This document shows, piece by piece, positions 8,688 through 16,068 of a stretch of DNA of 45,247 nucleotides. Numbering within the stretch: the stretch's first letter is position 1; every line of letters begins with the position of its first letter. Below the pieces are notes generated by a model. The model was given only the letters and a program-made list of their open reading frames with translations, was not told the DNA's origin and searched no databases. The stretch is from positions 1 to 45,247 of the forward strand of contig CAKSLF010000014.1 of the NCBI GenBank assembly GCA_934466455.1, given 5' to 3'. The DNA is from an uncultured Oscillospiraceae bacterium. GTDB lineage: Bacteria > Bacillota > Clostridia > Oscillospirales > Ruminococcaceae. The translations under genes and the position numbers were made by a program.

Positions 8688-8722
8688 AAACAGCCGTGCT
8701 CAAAACGAGCACGGCTGTTTCT
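8688..8722. terminator. Bidirectional terminator built from CGTGCTCAA
   Basis: AAACAGCCGTGCTC (8688-8701) and GAGCACGGCTGTTT (8707-8720) form a perfect 14-bp stem with a 5-nt loop. It lies between the convergent methyltransferase and amidase genes and can end transcription from both sides. The left arm contains CGTGCTCAA at 8695-8703. Confidence 0.8.
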
Positions 8723-8733
8723 TCGTAATAAAA

Positions 8734-11157
8734 TCAATTATCTGTAATTTCAAGAACCGCTTTTGTTACGGCAAGGGCGGTTTTTTGTATGTCTGTTTTG
8801 CTGATAAGGCTTTCAACCTCTGCGGGGTTGGAGATAAAACCGACCTCGAGCATAACGGCAGGACAGAGAGTGAGGCGTGTAACAGAGTAATAATCCTGCT
8901 TGGAGCCTTCATTATCGCGTCTTGTTGCGGCAGAAATGTAATCAACAAGCTTTTGAGAAAACTCCGCAGATTGGTCGTAATGATAATAAACCTCTGTTCC
9001 GCACCAGAGGTTGGCGTCGGCGTTTTCGGCGATGGAGTTTGCGTGGCAGCAAATGTACACATCGACAAAAGCTTCCCTTGCGGGGTCTGTGCGCCCGTAG
9101 GTATCAAGCTTGCTTCCGTCGGAAACAAGCAAAACGATTTTTGCACCGAGCCTTTCAAGGCTTTCCGCAATCGCCATTGTGTTGGCAAGATTTATTTCCG
9201 CTTCGTTGACTCCGTAGTCCCCCGCAGGGCTTAATGCGCCCGGGTCGGGTCCGCCGTGACCGGCGCATACCGCAACGGTAATCCCGGAAAGCGGTTTTGA
9301 AAGGTCATCGGAATGTACAGGCTGTTTTTTGAGCACTACGGTAAATTCGCCCGTTTCTTCGTTTGTTTGTATATCCCATCCCCAAAGCGTATGCTTTGCC
9401 AAAACAACAACGGTTATGCTTCCGTCGCCATTATCAATGGGATTTACGATATAGAAAAGCTCCGCCTCTCTGTCGATAAAGCCAAATTCGCTAAAATCGG
9501 TATTGTAAAGTGTAAGCCGAAGCTTTTTGCCGTCGGTTTCTCCGCGAAAAGCGGGCAGGCTTGTGCAGGAAAGGCGTAAAAGCTCATAATTTTCGCCGGT
9601 TTCGCTGTCAACCCTTGTAATGGAATTTTTGATATCGCCGTTTCCCACAACGGGAGTGCTGTGCTCCTTTTTTATGTAGCCGCCCATGGCAAGCTCATAA
9701 AAATTGTCCTCTTCGCCTATTACATAATCGGCGCAGCCTGTGCGGAGAGTTGCGGTAAAATTGCCGGTTACGGAAGGTTCCGGTTCAATACCTGCCATAT
9801 TGCAGTTTGCACGAATCGCAAGCTTTGCGCCGCTGCCTATGGCAAAAACCTCGCCGGCACTTTTGTAATTTTTTGTTTCGCCGTTATATACGAGGGTATA
9901 GGATATGTTTCCGAGAGAAACGACCTCTCCGTCAACAAATTTGTCGTCGGGCAGGACGATTTCGGCTTTGAACTTTGCCGGAACGCCGGTATCGGCGGCG
10001 GCAACCTGAGAAAGAGTTACACTTTTTCCGGCAACGCTTGCATAAACCGCACCGCCGCTTGGACCGATGCAGGTTATGGTAAAGGTTTTTCCGGGAAGTG
10101 CGGAAAGGGAAGCTGCCGGGGCGATTGACGAAAGGCGGGAGGTCTTGCCGGAGCCGCCGGAAGCCGTTCCGCGGTTTATAGTAACGGAGCGAACGCTGTC
10201 GCCCTGAGTAAAGGTGTAAGTTTTACCTTTTTTATATGTGTCAACGGTTACGGCAAAAAGCCCGCTTTCGCCGGTGCGCTCCACTTCAACACCGTCAAGA
10301 TAAAGCTTTTTTTGGGGATCCGATGTGCCGAAAATCGTATACTTGTATGTTGCAACAGTAAGTGCGGAGCCGGAAGGACGGGTTATGGCAAACTTTTTCG
10401 ATATAGAAAAATCGGCATATTCGTCAAGTACGGTACTGTCAAAGCCGGCGGTAAGGTAGCTTGCGCTTCCGTTTGCGTTGCTCTTTAGTGCGGTGTAATC
10501 ATAAACGCAAAAGCCTGCGCCATACAGACGGTTCACAAGATATTGGTTATTAAGCTCGTATGCGTCGCCGAAAAAATCGCCTTTTGCAACGGGAACAAGC
10601 ACTCTGGAAAGGTCGTTTACCGTAAAGATGCTTGCATCCGGAAATGTCTTAAAAAGGGCGGAAAGGCGGCTTTCGTACCCGTCTTTGGAATATGATGAAA
10701 GTGGAATTTCCGCAAAAAGAGTTTTGAAGCAGCCGTCGGAATAGAGTTTTTCGGCATTTTCGGCTGCACTTTCATTTCCGAAGGGCAAAAGCACTCCCGC
10801 CTTTTCTCCGAGGACGGAAAGTATTTCTGCGCTTGCCTCATCTGCGGGAATGAGCACGGTTTCAAAATTGCTTGCAGAAAGCTTTTCCACAACATCGCCG
10901 TGGCAAATAGCATATAGCCTAAGCTCGCCGGACGCTTCCGAAAGCTGCGCCGTAAACCCGTCGGAGTATCCGTTTCGGCAGTCAAGAGCAATGCCGGAAA
11001 AGCCGTTTTTTGCGGCATATTCGGCTGCTTCGGAGGCGGAGCTTCCGTCGGCAGCATTAAGTATAAAGAGCCGCTGGGTATTTTCTGCTGCAAAAGCACA
11101 AACGGAAAAAACAATAACCGCAGCGACTGCAAAAATAAGTGAAAATATCTTTTTCAA
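8734..11157 (-). CDS. Secreted N-acetylmuramoyl-L-alanine amidase (Amidase_3) with a large N-terminal region
   Basis: This 807-residue exported protein has an N-terminal signal peptide (MKKIFSLIFAVAAVIVFSVCAFA). Its C-terminal 180 residues form a zinc-dependent Amidase_3 domain that cuts the amide bond between MurNAc and the stem peptide. The Zn ligands and catalytic residues are visible: AGHGG (about 632), NEAEINL, CHAN and LEVGFISN (Glu). Residues about 30-250 read like a degenerate TIM-barrel glycosidase region (ILNAADGSSASEAAEYAAKNGF, IALDCR), which is only an inference. The middle (about 260-620) is beta-rich, with Ser/Gly linkers. Wall remodelling, perhaps during sporulation, is likely. 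It shares a 4-bp ATGA overlap with the small gene upstream, so the two form an operon. Confidence 0.88.
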   Translation of the reverse strand: MKKIFSLIFAVAAVIVFSVCAFAAENTQRLFILNAADGSSASEAAEYAAKNGFSGIALDCRNGYSDGFTAQLSEASGELRLYAICHGDVVEKLSASNFETVLIPADEASAEILSVLGEKAGVLLPFGNESAAENAEKLYSDGCFKTLFAEIPLSSYSKDGYESRLSALFKTFPDASIFTVNDLSRVLVPVAKGDFFGDAYELNNQYLVNRLYGAGFCVYDYTALKSNANGSASYLTAGFDSTVLDEYADFSISKKFAITRPSGSALTVATYKYTIFGTSDPQKKLYLDGVEVERTGESGLFAVTVDTYKKGKTYTFTQGDSVRSVTINRGTASGGSGKTSRLSSIAPAASLSALPGKTFTITCIGPSGGAVYASVAGKSVTLSQVAAADTGVPAKFKAEIVLPDDKFVDGEVVSLGNISYTLVYNGETKNYKSAGEVFAIGSGAKLAIRANCNMAGIEPEPSVTGNFTATLRTGCADYVIGEEDNFYELAMGGYIKKEHSTPVVGNGDIKNSITRVDSETGENYELLRLSCTSLPAFRGETDGKKLRLTLYNTDFSEFGFIDREAELFYIVNPIDNGDGSITVVVLAKHTLWGWDIQTNEETGEFTVVLKKQPVHSDDLSKPLSGITVAVCAGHGGPDPGALSPAGDYGVNEAEINLANTMAIAESLERLGAKIVLLVSDGSKLDTYGRTDPAREAFVDVYICCHANSIAENADANLWCGTEVYYHYDQSAEFSQKLVDYISAATRRDNEGSKQDYYSVTRLTLCPAVMLEVGFISNPAEVESLISKTDIQKTALAVTKAVLEITDN

Positions 11158-11369
11158 AGCTTAAAATCCTCCGGGTCGTATTGTGGCATGACGGGTGCGG
11201 AAGGCTTGGGTTTTCTTAAAATCGGGTCGTATGTAAAAGAAAAGCAGGAAAAGCCTTTTTCAACAACGCCTTTTTTCTTACAGAGAACATTTTTGCCGTC
11301 TGCGGAAAGATAACCTTTTTCACAGTACTCGCAGCGTGGCTCAATATTTTTATCAAAAAACCTTTTCAC
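11154..11369 (-). CDS. Small Cys-containing protein of unknown function (71 aa)
   Basis: I do not recognise a named family. The 71-residue protein starts at GTG behind a strong AAGGAGG, and its stop overlaps the amidase start (ATGA). It has a CEYC pair near residue 13 and two further Cys (LCKKKG, FSCFSF), a layout that could bind zinc like a small ribbon. The second half is Pro-rich (LRKPKPSAPVMPQYDPEDF) and probably unstructured. Overlap and shared strand say it is co-expressed with the large amidase, but no role can be derived. Confidence 0.75.
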   Translation of the reverse strand: MKRFFDKNIEPRCEYCEKGYLSADGKNVLCKKKGVVEKGFSCFSFTYDPILRKPKPSAPVMPQYDPEDFKL

Positions 11370-11401
11370 CTAAAAAACCTCCTTTTTCCCTTATATATAA
11401 C

Positions 11402-11430
11402 ATTATATCAGACCCAAAGCGGTAATTCTA
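11402..11430 (-). promoter_or_regulatory. Probable promoter for the 71-aa protein/amidase operon
   Basis: On the minus strand TATAAT (11407-11402) is preceded by TGA (extended -10, TGn). A weak -35 TAGAAT (11430-11425) stands 17 bp upstream. The 5' leader to the GTG start is about 30 nt. Confidence 0.5.
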
Positions 11431-11520
11431 TAAGAAAATGTTACGATTTTATTCCGATTTGGCATAAACCGCCCGTAGGCTTTTAAGCATCGGCAAGGTG
11501 CGGCGACTTAAAAATAAAAC

Positions 11521-11552
11521 AAAAGCCGCCGCTTCGCCGGGCGGCGGCTTTT
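11521..11552 (-). terminator. Terminator downstream of the YlbJ-like gene
   Basis: AAAAGCCGCCGC (11521-11532) / GCGGCGGCTTTT (11541-11552) with an 8-nt loop. On the minus strand the stem is followed by GTTTTATTTTT, the right polarity for the gene ending at 11611. The ~70 bp between this terminator and the divergent promoter at 11402 hold nothing I recognise. Confidence 0.75.
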
Positions 11553-11610
11553 GGAAAAATGTATTTGCGCAGCCGGGTTAAAAAATACAGAGGAACAAAA
11601 CCGCATTATA

Positions 11611-12738
11611 TTATCCGCAGTTCTTTTGCCTGAGTTTTTTTATTCTGCTCCAAAAGTGTTTTGCAACAGGCTCACATTCGCTTTTTGGCGGAACAAGCGA
11701 AAGCAAAAACAGCGCAGCCATACAAACAAGACTTACTGCAACCGGCGCAGATGAGGAAAGTACGGCGTTTATCCCGCCGCTGCGAACCGCAAAAGCAGCT
11801 GCGCTTTCCGGAATGAGGGAGCACAGCATCTTTAGAATAAACGCCGTAAAAACGGCGTTTGCCGGGCGGGAAATTATGAACGGAATAAGAGAAACCTTAC
11901 TTTCTTCCGTAACTGCCGCAACCTGGAGCATTACGGATACACCGGAAAAAGCGGATATAATTCCGGCGGTGATTATGGAGGCTTCGCCGGATATTTCTCC
12001 GCAGGCGGCACAACCGGCAGTTACTTCAAAAAAACCGAAAAACAGAGCTTTTGTAACCGAAGAGGAACACAGATGAGAGAAAAAATATCCGTTTTTGCAT
12101 ATTGCCAAAAGTCCGCAGGCAATAATAATGAATGCGCACATTCTGAAACAGCTTTCCGCAGCGGAAACAACGGATTCCACAACACAGGCTGCGCTGCTTT
12201 TTTGCAAAGCAGTATTTTCGCAGGCGGAGCTGTCGCTTTTGGCAAAAAGAGAGGTTACGGCGGCAATGGTAAAAGCGGAAGCGGTTTGGGCTGCAAGGAG
12301 AAGAAGCCCTGCTTTTGCGCTGCCGAGCATTGCTCCTCCGACAGCGGAAATAAGAAAAGGCGGTCCTGCGTTTACGCAAAAGCAGAGCATCCTTGCGGCG
12401 GTCTTCGGAGAAAGCCCGCCCCGGATAACGGAATCGTTTATGCATTTTGCCGCAGCAGGATAGCCGCCTATTGCCGCCGCAAGCAAAATTCCGCCGCAGC
12501 TTTGAGGAAGCCGCAGCAGCCCGGTTATGGGTCGGAACGCCGCCGAAAAGAAATCCGCAGCGGTGCTTTTGCAAATGAATACGGATAACGCCATAAACGG
12601 AAAAAGGCAGGGTATTACCGAGCTGCTGCAAAGAGAAAGCCCGTTTCGTATACCGTCCGAAAGGTTTCCGCCGTCGAATAAAAGAACAACACCAAGCCCT
12701 CCGGCACAAATTGCGGTAAAAATGCTTTTTTTCTTCAA
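11611..12738 (-). CDS. ylbJ: YlbJ-like sporulation integral membrane protein
   Basis: This 375-residue polytopic membrane protein has about eight hydrophobic segments and the nucleoside-recognition/GATE-type arrangement of B. subtilis YlbJ, a mother-cell protein needed for spore cortex formation. The N-terminal half carries the characteristic SVIPCLFPFMALS segment, the loop IGGYPAAAK (Gly-x-Pro-x-x-x-Lys) and LCFCVNAGPPFLISAVGG. The mirrored C-terminal half has the second repeat (GFFEVTAGC, AFSGVSVMLQVA, FIISRPANA). It is Ser/Cys-rich between helices. The start is TTG 12738. It is divergent from the lipoprotein gene, and a terminator follows. Presence of this family supports a spore-former. 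Confidence 0.85.
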   Translation of the reverse strand: MKKKSIFTAICAGGLGVVLLFDGGNLSDGIRNGLSLCSSSVIPCLFPFMALSVFICKSTAADFFSAAFRPITGLLRLPQSCGGILLAAAIGGYPAAAKCINDSVIRGGLSPKTAARMLCFCVNAGPPFLISAVGGAMLGSAKAGLLLLAAQTASAFTIAAVTSLFAKSDSSACENTALQKSSAACVVESVVSAAESCFRMCAFIIIACGLLAICKNGYFFSHLCSSSVTKALFFGFFEVTAGCAACGEISGEASIITAGIISAFSGVSVMLQVAAVTEESKVSLIPFIISRPANAVFTAFILKMLCSLIPESAAAFAVRSGGINAVLSSSAPVAVSLVCMAALFLLSLVPPKSECEPVAKHFWSRIKKLRQKNCG

Positions 12739-12773
12739 AAAACAATCCTGCTTTCATAAAGAGATACGCACTC

Positions 12774-12802
12774 TTGATAGAAAAAGTGCAATATGCTAAA
12801 AT
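12774..12802 (+). promoter_or_regulatory. SigA-type promoter of the toroid lipoprotein gene
   Basis: TTGATA (12774-12779), exactly 17 bp, then TAAAAT (12797-12802). The start codon TTG 12842 lies 40 bp downstream, with AAAGGGG between. Confidence 0.8.
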
Positions 12803-12841
12803 ATATGCCGCAGTGTTTAATCGTAGAAAGGGGAAATCCGC

Positions 12842-13792
12842 TTGAAAAAAATAATTGCAGCCGTATTGGTTTTTGTTATGCTGTTTTCCGGTTGCGAAAA
12901 ACAAAACATCGGTACGGATTATGATTTTTCGCCGATAATTGAAAAAACCGTTTTTAGCGTTGCAAAAGAAGCACCTAACCCCGCTTTTGGAAGTATATAC
13001 GGCGAATGGTCGGTAATAAACGCAGCAAGAAGCGGAGCTTCTCTTCCGCAAGAATGGTACGATACCTATTATGAAAATATTTGCGCAGTTCTTGAATCGG
13101 AAAAAGGCATTTTGAGCGCAACTAAAAATACAGAATATTCAAGAGTGATAATTGCTCTTTCCGCCATTGGTAAAGACCCGGCAGACGCCGCAGGGTATAA
13201 CCTTTTTGAGCACTATAAAACAATTGAAGAAATCTCGAAGCAGGGTATTTCCGGCGTTATTTTTGCACTTATCGCCCTCGACTGTAAAGGATATCCTTTG
13301 CCGGAGGATTCCGAGGTCACAAGAGATACGCTTGTTGATTATATTCTGGAAAAAGAGTATCCCAACGGCGGTTGGGCTATAATTGGGGACGAAGCGGATG
13401 TTGATGTTACCGCACAGGCTTTGCAGGCACTGGCTCCGTACAGAGAAAAAGAGAATGTCGCTCCGGCGGTTGAAAGAGCGGTTGCGCTTCTTTCCGAAAG
13501 GCAGAACGAGGACGGCGGCTTTTTTGCGTGGCAGGGAATAAATTCTCAGACAACGGCGCAGGTGATAATTGCGCTTACCTCTCTCGGAATAAATCCCCGA
13601 AGCGACGGGCGTTTTATAAAGAGCGGCGGCTGGATGGGTTCATTTATAATGCAATACTATCTTGGCAACGGCAGCTTTTGCCATACTCTCGGAAAGGAAG
13701 CCGACGCAATGGCGACCGACCAGTGCCTCCAGGCACTTATCTCCATAGATATGGCGGATAAGGGTATGGGCGGCTTTTACCGTTTTGGGTAA
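12842..13792 (+). CDS. Lipoprotein with terpenoid-cyclase/prenyltransferase-like alpha-toroid repeats
   Basis: The 316-residue product begins with a lipoprotein signal peptide (MKKIIAAVLVFVMLFSGC, lipobox LFSGC), so it should be anchored outside the membrane by its N-terminal Cys. The body has repeated helical hairpins of the squalene-cyclase/transcobalamin alpha-toroid type: YSRVIIALSAIGKDP, GVIFALIALDCKGY, NGGWAI..DVDVTAQALQAL, NEDGGFFAW..NSQTTAQVIIALTSLGI and ATDQCLQALISIDM. The QxxxGGF/W-like turns are what I use for the call. In Firmicutes such domains occur in secreted proteins that may bind or sense small ligands. An enzymatic role is not supported, as no DxDD or metal-binding motif is evident. 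Start TTG 12842 follows AAAGGGG. Confidence 0.8.
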   Translation: MKKIIAAVLVFVMLFSGCEKQNIGTDYDFSPIIEKTVFSVAKEAPNPAFGSIYGEWSVINAARSGASLPQEWYDTYYENICAVLESEKGILSATKNTEYSRVIIALSAIGKDPADAAGYNLFEHYKTIEEISKQGISGVIFALIALDCKGYPLPEDSEVTRDTLVDYILEKEYPNGGWAIIGDEADVDVTAQALQALAPYREKENVAPAVERAVALLSERQNEDGGFFAWQGINSQTTAQVIIALTSLGINPRSDGRFIKSGGWMGSFIMQYYLGNGSFCHTLGKEADAMATDQCLQALISIDMADKGMGGFYRFG

Positions 13793-13794
13793 CA

Positions 13795-13818
13795 AAAAAG
13801 GGAGCAAAGTCCCTTTTT
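13795..13818. terminator. Bidirectional terminator between convergent genes
   Basis: AAAAAGGGA (13795-13803) / TCCCTTTTT (13810-13818). It serves the lipoprotein gene on plus and the flavin reductase-like gene (stop at 13828) on minus. Confidence 0.75.
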
Positions 13819-13827
13819 GTTGTTGCG

Positions 13828-14412
13828 TTATTTTTTCTTCGGGTTTTTTGGACGCTTTTTGCGAACGGTATATCCCATTTGACCAAGCTTTTTGCCCTGT
13901 GCAAAATATTCGCCGTGGGAATAGAACATAACTCCCGCCTTTCTAAGGTCAAGCTTGCCTTTTTCATCGATATATTTTTCGTCAACATCAACGGCAACTA
14001 TTTCGGCAATGAACATATCGTGGCTTCCAAGCCGCTTTATCTCTTTTACTTTACATTCAAGTGAGAGCGGGCTTTGGTCGATAATAGGGGCTTTTACTGC
14101 GGAAGCTTCCACCGGGGTAAGCTTCATTTCCGCAAATTTATCGGTATCTTTTCCGGAACGCACGCCGCAAAAATCCGTTGCACGGGCAAGCTCTGCGGTA
14201 GTTACATTGATGCAAAATTCCATATTTTCCTCAATTATATGGTGGCTCCATCTTTCGGGACGGACGGAAACATAGGTCATGGGCGGAACGGAATTTATAA
14301 TTCCCGTCCAAGCGACGGTTAGCACATTGGGATTTTCAAGAGTGCCGCAGGTTACAAGTGCGGCGGGTGCCGGCGCAAGCAGAGTGCCGGGTTTCCAAGC
14401 TTGTTTTGCCAT
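13828..14412 (-). CDS. Flavin reductase-like (FMN-binding split barrel) protein
   Basis: This 194-residue protein fits the flavin reductase-like domain family, which binds FMN in a split barrel. The opening KPGTLLAPAPAALVTCGT, then NVLTVAWTGIINSVPPMTYVSVRP, is the classic start of the fold. ENMEFCINVTT and FAEMKLTPVEASAVKAPIIDQSPLSLECKV-type segments follow. Pro- and lysine-rich residues (RKKRPKNPKKK) end the protein. ATG 14412 is chosen because GGAGG (14422-14418) precedes it; an upstream in-frame TTG would overlap that site. The electron partner is unknown. In anaerobes such proteins may act as flavoredoxin-like electron carriers. Confidence 0.85.
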   Translation of the reverse strand: MAKQAWKPGTLLAPAPAALVTCGTLENPNVLTVAWTGIINSVPPMTYVSVRPERWSHHIIEENMEFCINVTTAELARATDFCGVRSGKDTDKFAEMKLTPVEASAVKAPIIDQSPLSLECKVKEIKRLGSHDMFIAEIVAVDVDEKYIDEKGKLDLRKAGVMFYSHGEYFAQGKKLGQMGYTVRKKRPKNPKKK

Positions 14413-14431
14413 AATATCCTCCAAAAAAATT

Positions 14432-14459
14432 ATTATATCATAATATTTTATGCCGTCTA
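14432..14459 (-). promoter_or_regulatory. Probable promoter of the flavin reductase-like gene
   Basis: Minus-strand TATAAT (14437-14432) with an upstream TGA (extended -10) and TAGACG (14459-14454) 16 bp further upstream. Confidence 0.5.
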
Positions 14460-14518
14460 ATTATAGCATTATTCCAAAAGCACCGCAAGGGAAAACGGCT
14501 GAAAATAAAGGAGTAAAA

Positions 14519-15205
14519 ATGATTGAATACATATTTTTTGACCTTGACGAAACGCTTCTTGATTTTAAGAGAGCGGAAAAAGAGGCTGTTGCCCTTGCAC
14601 TTTCAAATTTTGGGATTGAACCGACGGAAAAAACGCTTTTGCGTTACAGTAAGATAAATCTCAGCCAATGGAAGCTGCTTGAACAGGGCAAAATAACGCT
14701 GCCGGAGGTTAAAATCGGGAGATTTGAGCTGCTTTTCAAAGAGCTTTCCGCAGACGCTTCCGCAAAGGCCGCCGCAGAATTTTATGAAAAGAACCTTGCA
14801 GAGGGCGCATATCCGCTTTTTGGCGCAGAGGATACGCTTAAAGCGTTACAAGGCGGCTTTCGCCTTTTTCTTGCTTCAAACGGAACTGCTGCGGTGCAGG
14901 AACGCCGCCTTGAAAAGACCGGCTTCGGAAAGTATTTTGAAAAAATATTTGTTTCGGAGAAAATAGGATTTTTTAAGCCGGATAAAAGATATTTTGAAAG
15001 CTGCTTTGCTGCAATAGACGGCTTTGAAAAAGAAAAAGCCGTAATGGTTGGAGATAGGCTTACATCGGATGTGCTCGGCGGAAAAAACGCCGGGATACGA
15101 ACGGTTTGGCTAAACCGTTATGGAGAAAAAAACGAAACGGAAATCGTTCCGGACTACGAAATTTCGGATATTTCGGATTTACCGAAGCTGATCGAGGAAA
15201 TATAG
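14519..15205 (+). CDS. YjjG/YfnB-type HAD phosphatase (noncanonical pyrimidine nucleotidase-like)
   Basis: A 228-residue haloacid dehalogenase superfamily hydrolase, subfamily IA. Motif I is FFDLDETLLDF (Asp8 nucleophile, Asp10 acid/base), motif II is LASNGT (about 120), motif III is the Lys in FFKPDKRYF, and motif IV is VMVGDRLTSDVLGGKNAG. The spacing and the GFFKPDKRYFE and NAGIRTVWLNR stretches resemble the YjjG/YfnB group, which removes phosphate from dUMP, dTMP or modified pyrimidine nucleotides (house-cleaning). The actual substrate is inferred. ATG 14519 follows AAAGGAG. A strong terminator lies 3 bp after the stop. Confidence 0.88.
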   Translation: MIEYIFFDLDETLLDFKRAEKEAVALALSNFGIEPTEKTLLRYSKINLSQWKLLEQGKITLPEVKIGRFELLFKELSADASAKAAAEFYEKNLAEGAYPLFGAEDTLKALQGGFRLFLASNGTAAVQERRLEKTGFGKYFEKIFVSEKIGFFKPDKRYFESCFAAIDGFEKEKAVMVGDRLTSDVLGGKNAGIRTVWLNRYGEKNETEIVPDYEISDISDLPKLIEEI

Positions 15206-15207
15206 AA

Positions 15208-15250
15208 AATACAGCCGTGTTTTATTAGCAAAGCACGGCTGTATTTTTTA
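15208..15250 (+). terminator. Terminator of the HAD gene
   Basis: AATACAGCCGTG (15208-15219) / CACGGCTGTATT (15234-15245), then TTTT. The inner stem ACAGCCGTG..CACGGCTGT is the same as in the terminator at 8688-8722. Confidence 0.85.
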
Positions 15251-15252
15251 AC

Positions 15253-15266
15253 TTTTCCCGGGAAAA
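15253..15266. promoter_or_regulatory. 14-bp palindrome TTTTCCCGGGAAAA upstream of the CmpB-like gene
   Basis: Perfect palindrome TTTTCCC|GGGAAAA, 19 bp before ATG 15285. The 12-bp core TTTCCCGGGAAA recurs at 22623-22634 inside the gtrA promoter. It could be an operator. GTATT (15241-15245)-15 bp-GGAAAAAT (15261-15268) over the same bases also resembles a sigma-F promoter, with one -35 mismatch. Confidence 0.4.
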
Positions 15267-15284
15267 ATATTTCGGGTGAAGAAA

Positions 15285-15692
15285 ATGGATAAGTATAAAA
15301 AGGACGGAATGGTTTTTGCTGCGGGTGCGGCGGGATATACGCTTCTCGAGCTTCTTTGGCGCGGTCACAGCCATTGGAGTATGGCTGCCGCCGGGGGGAT
15401 TTCTCTTTTGCTTTTGTCAAAAACCTTCAAAAAGCTTTCCGCCGCACCGATATATTTCAAATCTATAGTCGGCGGCGGAATAATAACTGCTGTGGAATTT
15501 TGCTTCGGACTTATTTTTAATATAGGACTTGGTATGCAGGTTTGGGATTACTCCGGAGTGAAGGGCAATATTCTCGGTCAGATATGCCCGGTATATACTG
15601 CGCTGTGGTGTCTTATCTGCGCACCGGTTTCCTATATTCAAAGCAAAATAGAATCCGGAAAAATAAAATTTTTCAAAAAAGCACTTCCGTAA
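15285..15692 (+). CDS. Small CmpB-like (putative ABC transporter type IV, PF06541-like) membrane protein
   Basis: A 135-residue protein with four hydrophobic segments: FAAGAAGYTLLELL, WSMAAAGGISLLLL, SIVGGGIITAVEFCFGLIFNIGL and ICPVYTALWCLICAPVSYI. The loop WDYSGVKGNILGQICPVYTALW matches the WDYS-x-N-x-x-G-x-[IV]-x-x-x-x-x-x-W pattern of the CmpB family (COG4905), which includes membrane proteins of unknown transport role. No ATPase partner is adjacent. ATG 15285 or GTG 15276 could be the start; GGTGAAG lies just before the ATG. Family fit is moderate and function unknown. Confidence 0.75.
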   Translation: MDKYKKDGMVFAAGAAGYTLLELLWRGHSHWSMAAAGGISLLLLSKTFKKLSAAPIYFKSIVGGGIITAVEFCFGLIFNIGLGMQVWDYSGVKGNILGQICPVYTALWCLICAPVSYIQSKIESGKIKFFKKALP

Positions 15693-15702
15693 TACAAAAG
15701 CG

Positions 15703-15730
15703 GAATATGCGATAGCTTTTCGGGAAAAAT
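15703..15730 (+). promoter_or_regulatory. Sigma-F-like (forespore) promoter
   Basis: GAATA (15703-15707), 15 bp, GGAAAAAT (15723-15730). Both boxes match the B. subtilis sigma-F consensus (GHATR - 15 - GGHRARHT) at all 13 positions. It lies 20 bp before the start codon of the 68-residue gene. Forespore expression is an inference; a short AT-rich -10 can match by chance. Confidence 0.4.
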
Positions 15731-15749
15731 AATTCCGAGGTGAAAATGA

Positions 15750-15956
15750 ATGGTTATGAACGGGAAAGGGCTTTCGCCAAAGCCGGAAAAGACGCCATTG
15801 CAGGGAGAAAACGCCCTGCGCTACTTTGCGTCGCTGTCCCCAATGCAGCAGGAGCGTGTTATAACCCAAATACACACTATTGGCTCAAAGCAGGAGATGC
15901 GCCGTTTTGCGGCTTCCATGCGTGATGCGGATTCCGGGCGGATTGAAACGCTTTAA
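15750..15956 (+). CDS. Small conserved-looking protein of unknown function (68 aa)
   Basis: I do not recognise the family. The 68-residue frame starts at ATG 15750 with GAGGTG at 15737-15742. It encodes a flexible start (GKGLSPKPEKTPLQGENALR) and then a predicted helical hairpin, YFASLSPMQQERVITQIHTI, followed by GSKQEMRRFAASM. The spacing of hydrophobic residues looks like a real folded domain. The competing +2 frame over the same bases has Cys/Pro-rich, low-complexity content and is less likely. It directly follows a sigma-F-like promoter and the CmpB-like gene, so a spore-related role is possible but unproven. Confidence 0.65.
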   Translation: MVMNGKGLSPKPEKTPLQGENALRYFASLSPMQQERVITQIHTIGSKQEMRRFAASMRDADSGRIETL

Positions 15957-15976
15957 GGAAGAAAAAGCAGCTCTTT

Positions 15977-16002
15977 CGGCAAAGCGGAACGGTGCTTTGC
16001 CG
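15977..16002. other. Hairpin without T run between two genes
   Basis: CGGCAAAGC (15977-15985) / GCTTTGCCG (15994-16002), a perfect 9-bp stem with an 8-nt loop, 20 bp after the small gene. The next T run is 15 bp away (16018-16024), so terminator function is uncertain. Confidence 0.45.
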
Positions 16003-16068
16003 CAGATACATAGCACCCCTTTTTCCGTTGCGGAATAAAATGAAGTATATTAGGAAAGGGGGATACAT

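Noticed and set aside
12026..13051. 341-codon minus frame overlapping ylbJ and the lipoprotein start
   Set aside because: Arg/Cys/Phe-rich shadow of the ylbJ-like gene; it would run through a divergent promoter.
16033..16060. Third sigma-F-like site (GAATA-15-GGAAAGGG) before the ATPase gene
   Set aside because: The presumed -10 is the ribosome binding site itself, 9 bp from the ATG, so no leader could carry it; the last two bases also mismatch.
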